Source of the DNA: Oscillospiraceae bacterium
Lineage (GTDB): Bacteria > Bacillota > Clostridia > Oscillospirales > Acutalibacteraceae
Assembly (NCBI GenBank): GCA_902795765.1
Contig: CADBMQ010000032.1
Location: 1-7,645 of the forward strand
Direction: 5' to 3'
DNA: 7,645 bases
The position numbers and the translations under genes are program-made. The first letter of the stretch is position 1; each line of letters begins with the position of its first letter. Under the pieces are notes generated by a model. It made no database searches. It had not been told where the DNA came from and was given only the letters and a program-made list of their open reading frames with translations. Below, in pieces: positions 1 to 4,957 of this stretch.

Positions 1-1631
1 ACAGGACCACTCTTTCTTTCTTCTTTTGTGAACTTGCTTCTGAAAATTGTTGTAGCCAAAGCGATTGCAATCGGAGGAACCATACCGCCAACCATAACTG
101 CCGCCATAATATCGTAGTTACCTGCTGCGATAGATGCAGTACCGAATACGTAAGCCGCTTTGTTGAACGGGCCACCCATATCAATCGACATCATAGCACC
201 AAGAACAAGACCGAGAAGGACTTTACTTGAACTACCCATCGAACCGAGCATATCGTTAAGACCTGTGTTGATAAGACCCATAATCGGGTTTATAGCACAC
301 ATAATAACTGCGATCATACCAAGACCTGCGAGCGGATAAATCAAAACGGGTTTGATACCTTCGAGTGCTCTCGGGAGTTTGTCGCAACATTTTCTCATAC
401 CGAGCATCAAGTAACCGCCAACGAAACCTGCGAACAAAGCGCCGAGGAAGCCTGACGGAACGTCACCGCCGACGTTGGCGAATGTAGCACCTGTTGTAGC
501 GAGATAACCACCAACCAAGCCAACAAGGAAACCGGGACGGTCTGCAATCGACTTACCAATGTAACCGGCAAGAATCGGAATCATAAAGTTGAATGCCGCA
601 CCACCGACAGTCTTAAAGAATGCAGCAGCAGGGGTATTAGAACCGAAGTTGCCGTCCTGCGGAGCACCTGCGATTGTGTCGATAAGGAATGCGATTGCGA
701 TAAAGATACCACCTGCAACAACGAACGGAAGCATATTTGATACACCGTTCATAAGGTGCTTGTAAATCTTTCTGCCGAAACTTTCTTTTTCGTCAGGATT
801 TACGTTTTCAACAACACCATCGTGCTTATAAACATTAGCATTTTCCGAAAGAACTCTGTTTATAAGTTCCTCAGGCTTTTTAATACCGTCTGAAACTTTA
901 ACGCTGATAAGTTTCTTACCGTCAAATCTGCCCATTTCAACACTCTTGTCAGCAGCAATGATAATTCCGTCTGCCTCCGCAATTTCCTTTGCGGTAAGAA
1001 CATTTTTAGCACCACCCGAGCCGTTTGTTTCAACCTTAACAGGAATACCCAATTTTTCGCCTGCTTTTTTGAGTGCCTCGGCTGCCATATAAGTATGAGC
1101 AATGCCTGTCGGACAAGCAGTTACAGCGAGAACTCTATAATTAGTGGTGGATTTAACTTCGGGTTTTGCTCCGTATTTCTTTTCTTCTGCCTCGTCAACA
1201 ACCTTGATAAACTCCTCTTCGTCCTTTGCAGCGAGCAAGTTTGCTCTGAAATCAGCGTCCATCAAGAGAGTCATAAGTCTTGAAAGAACTTCGAGATGCA
1301 AGTCACCGTCGTTTGGAGCGGCAATCATAAACAAAATGTTTGAAAGATTGCCGTCAAGAGCTTCGTAATCCACACCATCAGGAGCGGTTACAGCAACAAG
1401 ACCGGGCTTTTTAACAGCGTCCGACTTTGCGTGGGGAATTGCAATTCCGTCACCAACAGCCGTAGAGCCTTCGCTCTCACGCTTTAAAATTGCCTCACGG
1501 TAAACAGCAACATCACTAATGTTGCCAACTTCGTCATGAAGTTTTACCATTGTATCAATGGCGTCAGCTTTTGACGATAGTTTGAGATTGAGTGCAATAC
1601 TCGATTTACTAAGCAAATCCGAAATTTTCAT
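1..1631 (-). CDS. fruA: Fructose-specific PTS permease, EIIABC fusion (3' end cut by window edge)
   Basis: This fructose phosphotransferase permease takes phosphate from HPr and imports fructose across the membrane as fructose-1-phosphate. I translated 543 codons from the ATG at 1631 to the window edge without a stop; fused fructose EIIABC proteins are usually about 620-660 residues, so roughly 80-110 residues are missing. EIIA covers about residues 1-145, with the phosphorylatable His67 in GDGIAIPHAKSD. EIIB covers about 163-265, with the phospho-cysteine Cys173 in VTACPTGIAHTYMAAEAL. EIIC starts near 285 (GRKIYKHLMNGVSNMLPF), continues through several hydrophobic segments, and carries the conserved GGPFNKA motif at 486-492. 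The start is fixed by AGGAGG at 1640-1645, 8 nt upstream. It lies 18 nt after fruK and is the distal known gene of the fruRKA operon. The fructose assignment rests on the domain type plus the adjacent 1-phosphofructokinase. Confidence 0.95.
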   Translation of the reverse strand, partial: MKISDLLSKSSIALNLKLSSKADAIDTMVKLHDEVGNISDVAVYREAILKRESEGSTAVGDGIAIPHAKSDAVKKPGLVAVTAPDGVDYEALDGNLSNILFMIAAPNDGDLHLEVLSRLMTLLMDADFRANLLAAKDEEEFIKVVDEAEEKKYGAKPEVKSTTNYRVLAVTACPTGIAHTYMAAEALKKAGEKLGIPVKVETNGSGGAKNVLTAKEIAEADGIIIAADKSVEMGRFDGKKLISVKVSDGIKKPEELINRVLSENANVYKHDGVVENVNPDEKESFGRKIYKHLMNGVSNMLPFVVAGGIFIAIAFLIDTIAGAPQDGNFGSNTPAAAFFKTVGGAAFNFMIPILAGYIGKSIADRPGFLVGLVGGYLATTGATFANVGGDVPSGFLGALFAGFVGGYLMLGMRKCCDKLPRALEGIKPVLIYPLAGLGMIAVIMCAINPIMGLINTGLNDMLGSMGSSSKVLLGLVLGAMMSIDMGGPFNKAAYVFGTASIAAGNYDIMAAVMVGGMVPPIAIALATTIFRSKFTKEERKSGP

Positions 1632-1639
1632 ATGGGGGA

Positions 1640-1645
1640 CCTCCT
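1640..1645 (-). promoter_or_regulatory. Ribosome binding site of fruA
   Basis: AGGAGG on the minus strand lies 8 nt before the fruA ATG, inside the 18-nt gap after the fruK stop. It is part of the longer stretch GAGGAGGTCCCCC and supports strong independent initiation on the polycistronic message. Confidence 0.9.
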
Positions 1646-1649
1646 CAAA

Positions 1650-2549
1650 TTATTTTTCCAATAAATTATTTATCGTAACAGAGTCAGCCAGTCCCTCGCT
1701 GAAAGCGGTCGCACTGCCAGATGCCGAACCCAACTTCAATGCATACGCATAATCGTTTGTTTTTTCGTATCCTGCAATAAAACCAGCCACCATCGAGTCT
1801 CCTGCCCCGACTGTGTTTACAATCTTACCTTTAAAAGCCTCCATATAATGCGTTTGCCCGTTTTCATCTAGCAACATCGCACCGTCGCCGCCAAGAGAAA
1901 CTAAAACATTTTTAGCACCCATCTCTTGTAACTTCGAGGCGTATTTAACTAAATCTTCGTTTGAACCTATTTGAACATCAAATAAATCTTCGAGTTCTTC
2001 TTTGTTTGGCTTAATCATAAACGGATTATATTTAAGCGATGACAAAAGCAACTGTCCCGTTGCGTCAACGACAAATCTAATGTCTTTGTCACCGAGCCTG
2101 TCCATAATCTGTTCGTACATATTCTGCGGTAAAGACGGAGGAATACTACCTGCCAAAACAAGCGTATCTCCCGACTTTAATTCATTAATTTTAGAAAGCA
2201 ACTCATCAAGCGACTCGTTGTCAACATCAGGGCCTTGACCGTTGATATCAGTTTCGTCATTCGAGCGAATTTTAACATTAATTCTCGTAAAACCGTTTTT
2301 CAAAAAAACGAAATCATTTTCAATACCTTTATCAGTAAGTCCTTGCTTAATTGCAACACCTGTAAATCCGGCGAGAAATCCAAGTGCAACAGATTTAATT
2401 CCAAGCACCGAAAGTATAGATGAAACATTTATACCTTTACCGCCGTAGAAATATTGCTCATTTTTACTGCGTTGAATAGTTCCAACAGAGAAATCTTTAA
2501 CATGGGCAACATAGTCGAGTGCAGGATTAAGCGTAAGCGTGTAAATCAT
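1650..2549 (-). CDS. fruK: 1-phosphofructokinase
   Basis: This PfkB-family sugar kinase phosphorylates fructose-1-phosphate with ATP to fructose-1,6-bisphosphate in the cytoplasm, feeding PTS-imported fructose into glycolysis. It has 299 residues, a normal length for the family. The N-terminus MIYTLTLNPALDY is characteristic of 1-PFK/LacC proteins. The substrate-side PfkB motif GGKGINVS is at 36-43, and the C-terminal ATP/anion-hole motif NTVGAGDS contains the likely catalytic base Asp251. I chose the ATG at 2549 over the in-frame TTG at 2558. The AGGAGG at 2559-2564 is 9 nt from the ATG but abuts the TTG, and the family starts at MIYT. The fruR stop ends one base before this ATG, so translation is probably coupled. 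Tagatose-6-phosphate kinase (LacC) is a close relative, but the fructose PTS next door favours fruK. Confidence 0.95.
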   Translation of the reverse strand: MIYTLTLNPALDYVAHVKDFSVGTIQRSKNEQYFYGGKGINVSSILSVLGIKSVALGFLAGFTGVAIKQGLTDKGIENDFVFLKNGFTRINVKIRSNDETDINGQGPDVDNESLDELLSKINELKSGDTLVLAGSIPPSLPQNMYEQIMDRLGDKDIRFVVDATGQLLLSSLKYNPFMIKPNKEELEDLFDVQIGSNEDLVKYASKLQEMGAKNVLVSLGGDGAMLLDENGQTHYMEAFKGKIVNTVGAGDSMVAGFIAGYEKTNDYAYALKLGSASGSATAFSEGLADSVTINNLLEK

Positions 2550-2550
2550 T

Positions 2551-3297
2551 TTATCCAACCTCCTCGATTTTAGTTAATTTTCTGTAATTATCATTTCCTA
2601 CAAAGTCGGTTATGATACAAGCATCGTTCAAATCCGAGAAAGAAATAGCAGTGATTTTGTTAAACTTACTGTGATCGGCAAGAATAAAACTCTTAAAACT
2701 GCGACTGATAACGAGCTTCTTAATATTTGCCTCGTCATTTGTGTGAGTGGAAAAGCCTTGATTCTCGGAAATACCGTTTGTTCCGACAAAAGCCTTTGTG
2801 AAGTTGTATCGGCGTAGTGATTCAACACATTCTGTGCCGATAATAGCCTCGGTTGAGTTTTTGACTTCGCCACCTGTTAAAATAACATTAAGTCCCATAT
2901 TTGCAAGTATAGCAGCGTGTTTATAACCGTTTGTGACGTATGTTGCATCTTTTTCAGTAATAAACTGCAACATTCGTTTTGTTGTTGTACCTGCATCAAT
3001 GAAAACGAAATCGCCACTGCAAATAAGTGAAGCGGCAAATTTTCCGATTTTCGTTTTTTCGGTTGCGAAGAAACGTTCTTTGTTTGAAACATCAGGCTCA
3101 TCGAGAACAATGTTCGAGCTGAGTTTCATAGCACCACCATGGACTTTGACCAAAAGACCATCACGATCCATTTGAATTAAATCTCGTCTTATGGTGGATT
3201 CGGAAGAGTTTAATTGTTTTACAATTTCTGCAACAGTTACCGAACCTTTTTCTTCAAGCTCGGAGAGTATGAATAATTTTCTGTCTTCTGTCAACAT
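2551..3297 (-). CDS. fruR: DeoR-family transcriptional regulator of the fructose operon
   Basis: This is a cytoplasmic DNA-binding regulator of the DeoR/GlpR family, 248 residues, a typical length. The N-terminal winged HTH spans about residues 3-58, with the recognition segment SSESTIRRDL at 31-40 and the wing end KVHGGA at 51-56. The C-terminal domain is the isomerase-like sugar-phosphate sensor: FIDAGTTTKRML begins near residue 99, followed by VTNGYKHAAILA, ILTGGEVKN and ILADHSKFNK, all standard family landmarks. The ATG at 3297 is preceded by AGGAGA about 8 nt upstream. As the first gene before fruK and fruA, it most likely senses fructose-1-phosphate and represses its own operon; that effector is inferred from context, not visible in the sequence. 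A strong promoter and phased short repeats lie directly upstream. Confidence 0.92.
   Translation of the reverse strand: MLTEDRKLFILSELEEKGSVTVAEIVKQLNSSESTIRRDLIQMDRDGLLVKVHGGAMKLSSNIVLDEPDVSNKERFFATEKTKIGKFAASLICSGDFVFIDAGTTTKRMLQFITEKDATYVTNGYKHAAILANMGLNVILTGGEVKNSTEAIIGTECVESLRRYNFTKAFVGTNGISENQGFSTHTNDEANIKKLVISRSFKSFILADHSKFNKITAISFSDLNDACIITDFVGNDNYRKLTKIEEVG
2559..2564 (-). promoter_or_regulatory. Ribosome binding site of fruK, inside the end of fruR
   Basis: AGGAGG on the minus strand sits within the last codons of fruR (GAG GAG GTT GGA TAA). It is 9 nt from the fruK ATG and decides that start against the TTG at 2558, which would directly abut it. Confidence 0.85.
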
Positions 3298-3316
3298 AAC
3301 AGCTATCTCCTATCTG

Positions 3317-3350
3317 TGACTGTTTTTGACTGTTTTTTGTTTCGTTTGAC
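3317..3350 (-). promoter_or_regulatory. Phased TGAC/GTCA repeats in the fruR leader (candidate FruR operator)
   Basis: On the plus strand, TGAC occurs at 3317, 3327 and 3347, at spacings of 10 and 20 bp. The first two belong to an exact tandem of the 10-mer TGACTGTTTT (3317-3336). All copies therefore face the same side of the helix and lie just downstream of the fruR -10. DeoR-family repressors often bind short repeats near their own promoter. Binding here is inference. Confidence 0.5.
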
Positions 3351-3353
3351 CAT

Positions 3354-3382
3354 AGTATAGCAGAATTTAGTTGCAGTGTCAA
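3354..3382 (-). promoter_or_regulatory. Sigma-A promoter of the fruRKA operon
   Basis: On the minus strand, -35 TTGACA (3377-3382) and -10 TATACT (3354-3359) are separated by exactly 17 bp. This is nearly perfect consensus, which suggests an intrinsically strong promoter that needs repression. Transcription would begin near 3347, leaving a leader of about 50 nt before fruR. Confidence 0.9.
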
Positions 3383-3390
3383 CATTTTTC

Positions 3391-3410
3391 TTTCAAAAAC
3401 TTTCAAAATC
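3391..3410. repeat. 10-bp tandem repeat upstream of the fruR -35
   Basis: TTTCAAAAAC and TTTCAAAATC are adjacent copies differing at one base, 9 bp upstream of the fruR -35. They have the same helical period as the leader repeats on the other side of the promoter, so they may be a second regulator contact or an A-tract UP-like element. Function is unproven. Confidence 0.4.
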
Positions 3411-3415
3411 AATCA

Positions 3416-3429
3416 ACTTTGTTCAAAGT
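3416..3429. promoter_or_regulatory. 14-bp palindrome in the fruR/aldo-keto reductase divergent region
   Basis: ACTTTGTTCAAAGT has perfect 6-bp arms around a TT centre. It lies about 33 bp upstream of the fruR -35 and 22 bp upstream of the aldo/keto reductase -35, so it could serve as an operator for either gene. It does not match the catabolite-response (cre) consensus by eye. Confidence 0.35.
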
Positions 3430-3451
3430 GTATAGTAAAGTTGTTTTAAAT

Positions 3452-3480
3452 TTGTACACATTTACACAAATAATTATGAT
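3452..3480 (+). promoter_or_regulatory. Promoter of the aldo/keto reductase gene
   Basis: -35 TTGTAC (3452-3457) and -10 TATGAT (3475-3480) are 17 bp apart. The gene starts 33 nt further on with a good ribosome site (AAAGGAGGG, 3498-3506, 6 nt before the ATG). The -35 lies at the left end of the loose inverted repeat TTGT-N10-ACAA (3452-3469). Confidence 0.65.
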
Positions 3481-3512
3481 AGAATAAACGGGTAACAAAA
3501 GGAGGGACATGT

Positions 3513-4334
3513 ATGTTATTAAAAGAGTGCTATACAATGTCAAATGGGGTGAAAATCCCCAAAATCGGTCTTGGAACATGGTGTATGAGCAACGAGGAGG
3601 CAAAACAGGCGGTCGTTGATGCAGTAAAACTCGGCTATCGCCATATCGACACCGCACAGGCTTATGAAAATGAAGTCGGAGTCGGTGAGGGAATTAAGGC
3701 TTGCGGAGTGCCGAGAGAAGAGTTGTTTATAATGACGAAAGTTCGTGCAGAAATCAAGGATTATGAAACCGCAGTTAAGTCGATTGACGAGTCACTTGAA
3801 AGACTTGGAGTTTCTTATATTGATATGATAATAATTCATTGCCCGCAGCCTTGGAACGAGTTTAGAGGCGAAAAACGCTATTTTAAAGAAAATAAAAAGG
3901 TGTGGAAAGCACTTGAAGAGGCATATAAAGACGGCAAAGTCAAAGCAATCGGTGTGTCAAACTTTTTGATAGATGACCTTGAAAATATTTTCGCAGATTG
4001 TGAAATCAAGCCGATGATAAATCAGGTGCAGACACATATCGGCAGTACACCGTTCAAGCTCCACGAATTCTGCAAACAAAATGATATACTAATCGAGTCG
4101 TATTCACCGATAGCACACGGCAGAATTTTAAATGACGAGAGAATAAAACAGGTAGCAGATAAATATGGCGTATCAGTCGCAACACTTTGCGTTCGATACA
4201 CACTCCAACTCGAAACAGTATCACTTCCAAAAACGACCAACCCCGACCATATGAAAGCCAATACGGAAGTTGATTTTGTTATCTTGGACGAAGATATGAA
4301 ACTTCTTATTGAAATGAACGAAAGCGATGAATAG
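3513..4334 (+). CDS. Aldo/keto reductase
   Basis: This is a soluble NAD(P)H-dependent carbonyl reductase of the AKR superfamily (TIM barrel), with 273 residues close to the 275-285 usual for bacterial 2,5-diketogluconate-reductase-like members. The N-terminal strand carries IPKIGLGTW. The full catalytic tetrad is visible: Asp46 and Tyr51 in GYRHIDTAQAYENE, Lys76 in FIMTKV and His109 in IIIHCPQPW. The later motifs GVSNF (147-151) and NQVQ (170-173) are present. In the C-terminal cofactor motif LPKTTNPDHMKAN the usual Arg that contacts the NADP 2'-phosphate is His246, so coenzyme preference may be shifted. It is a monocistronic gene, divergent from the fructose operon and closed by a terminator. 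The substrate cannot be told from sequence; proximity to fruRKA is not enough to assign a sugar role. Confidence 0.93.
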   Translation: MLLKECYTMSNGVKIPKIGLGTWCMSNEEAKQAVVDAVKLGYRHIDTAQAYENEVGVGEGIKACGVPREELFIMTKVRAEIKDYETAVKSIDESLERLGVSYIDMIIIHCPQPWNEFRGEKRYFKENKKVWKALEEAYKDGKVKAIGVSNFLIDDLENIFADCEIKPMINQVQTHIGSTPFKLHEFCKQNDILIESYSPIAHGRILNDERIKQVADKYGVSVATLCVRYTLQLETVSLPKTTNPDHMKANTEVDFVILDEDMKLLIEMNESDE

Positions 4335-4367
4335 AAAAACGGCACAGATATAGTCTGTGCCGTTTTT
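4335..4367. terminator. Bidirectional rho-independent terminator between convergent genes
   Basis: The hairpin ACGGCACAGA / TCTGTGCCGT has a TATAG loop. It is flanked by five As on the left and six Ts on the right, so it has a proper T-tail on both strands. It begins directly after the aldo/keto reductase stop and overlaps the first base of the deformylase stop codon, serving both genes. Confidence 0.95.
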
Positions 4368-4777
4368 TATATCAGTATGCCGTTGCAATGGTCAATTTCG
4401 TGTTGAATAATTTGAGCGGTCCACCCTGAAAATGTCTTGATTCTAACTTGAAACTCACGAGTCTGCCACCTAACTTTAATTGACTTGTATCGTTTTACTT
4501 TGCGAATACCCGAAAGGGATAAACAGCCTTCTTCGGTTTCAAATGACTGTTTTTGACTGATAATTTCAGGGTTAAACATTTCCCTTATCGTGCCGATATC
4601 ATCAAAAACGATAATGCTTTTTAACTTGCCAATCATATTCGCCGCCATACCGACACATTTTTCTCGGTTTTCGACAAGAGTATCAATCAAATCATCTGCG
4701 ATTGAAATATCACATTCACTCGCATTTTCCGATTTTCTGCCCAAAAATAAAGGGTCGTGAACAATATCTCTAACCAT
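4367..4777 (-). CDS. Short, divergent peptide deformylase family protein
   Basis: Peptide deformylases are metalloenzymes that remove the formyl group from the N-terminal methionine of new proteins. This copy has 136 residues, shorter than the roughly 165-185 of canonical bacterial PDF, and ends immediately after the third motif (HEIDHCNGILI). Metal ligands Cys85 (EGCLS) and His126/His130, with the catalytic Glu127 (HEIDH), are all present. Motif 1, normally GxGxAAxQ, reads CVGMAANM (41-48), so the oxyanion-stabilising Gln is Met48. The ATG at 4777 is preferred over the TTG at 4798: AAAGG lies 9 nt upstream of it, and MVRDIVHDPLFL resembles the usual start of this clostridial subfamily. It is monocistronic and divergent from the LRR gene. 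It may be an accessory PDF with altered activity or substrate; housekeeping def function is not assured. Confidence 0.85.
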   Translation of the reverse strand: MVRDIVHDPLFLGRKSENASECDISIADDLIDTLVENREKCVGMAANMIGKLKSIIVFDDIGTIREMFNPEIISQKQSFETEEGCLSLSGIRKVKRYKSIKVRWQTREFQVRIKTFSGWTAQIIQHEIDHCNGILI

Positions 4778-4786
4778 TTCAAGCAA

Positions 4787-4791
4787 CCTTT
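4787..4791 (-). promoter_or_regulatory. Ribosome binding site deciding the deformylase start
   Basis: AAAGG on the minus strand is 9 nt before the ATG at 4777. It lies inside what would be coding sequence if the upstream TTG (4798) were used, and nothing Shine-Dalgarno-like precedes that TTG. Confidence 0.65.
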
Positions 4792-4810
4792 CTTGCAAAA
4801 TATTATGATA

Positions 4811-4839
4811 ATTATACTATATTTGAGCTTTTTTTACAA
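4811..4839 (-). promoter_or_regulatory. Promoter of the deformylase gene
   Basis: On the minus strand, -35 TTGTAA (4834-4839) and a perfect -10 TATAAT (4811-4816) are 17 bp apart. A very A/T-rich stretch (about 4840-4865) follows upstream, in the position of an UP element. Confidence 0.75.
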
Positions 4840-4860
4840 CTATATAAAAATTTTTTAAAA

Positions 4861-4884
4861 TTATTGTTGCGAAAGCAACTTTAA
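4861..4884. promoter_or_regulatory. 24-bp imperfect palindrome in the divergent promoter region (candidate operator)
   Basis: The core GTTGC-GAAA-GCAAC (4866-4879) is flanked, after two mismatched pairs, by matching TTA and TAA ends. It covers the proposed -35 of the LRR gene and lies just behind the A/T tract of the deformylase promoter, an arrangement typical of a regulator site. It lies largely upstream of the proposed transcription start, so a DNA-level role is likelier than an RNA hairpin. No regulator is identified. Confidence 0.4.
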
Positions 4885-4895
4885 TGTGTTAAAAT
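4867..4895 (+). promoter_or_regulatory. Probable promoter of the LRR/VCBS gene, extended -10 type
   Basis: -35-like TTGCGA (4867-4872) lies 17 bp before TAAAAT (4890-4895), which is preceded by the extended -10 dinucleotide TG at 4887-4888. The -35 is only a partial match and is covered by the palindrome at 4861-4884. Confidence 0.5.
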
Positions 4896-4944
4896 GCTAT
4901 TAGGATATATTGCACAAAAAAGCGAGAAGAAAAAACCGTTTATT

Positions 4945-4949
4945 GGGGG
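4945..4949 (+). promoter_or_regulatory. Ribosome binding site deciding the LRR/VCBS gene start
   Basis: GGGGG lies 8 nt before the GTG at 4958. It selects that GTG over the TTG at 4910, and the protein then begins MKRLLSITL, a standard signal-peptide N-region. Confidence 0.65.
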
Positions 4950-4957
4950 TAATTGAT

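Noticed and set aside
860..1102. Minus-strand open frame inside fruA
   Set aside because: It is out of frame with the clear EIIB/EIIC coding sequence and has no family features.
2002..2448. Plus-strand open frames opposite fruK
   Set aside because: They are shadows of a gene with clear PfkB motifs; no independent ribosome site or domain is seen.
2550..2558. TTG start for fruK three codons upstream
   Set aside because: The AGGAGG abuts this TTG with no spacer, and it is 9 nt from the ATG at 2549; the protein family begins at MIYT.
4022..4345. Antisense open frame over the end of the aldo/keto reductase
   Set aside because: It is a shadow of a well-supported gene, runs into its terminator stem, and shows no recognisable domain or ribosome site.
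4778..4798. TTG start for the deformylase seven codons upstream
   Set aside because: No ribosome site precedes it, and the AAAGG for the ATG at 4777 would lie inside the extension.
4910..4957. Upstream TTG start that would add 16 residues to the secreted protein
   Set aside because: It has only a weak AGGA close by, while the GTG at 4958 has GGGGG at 8 nt and gives a textbook signal peptide.
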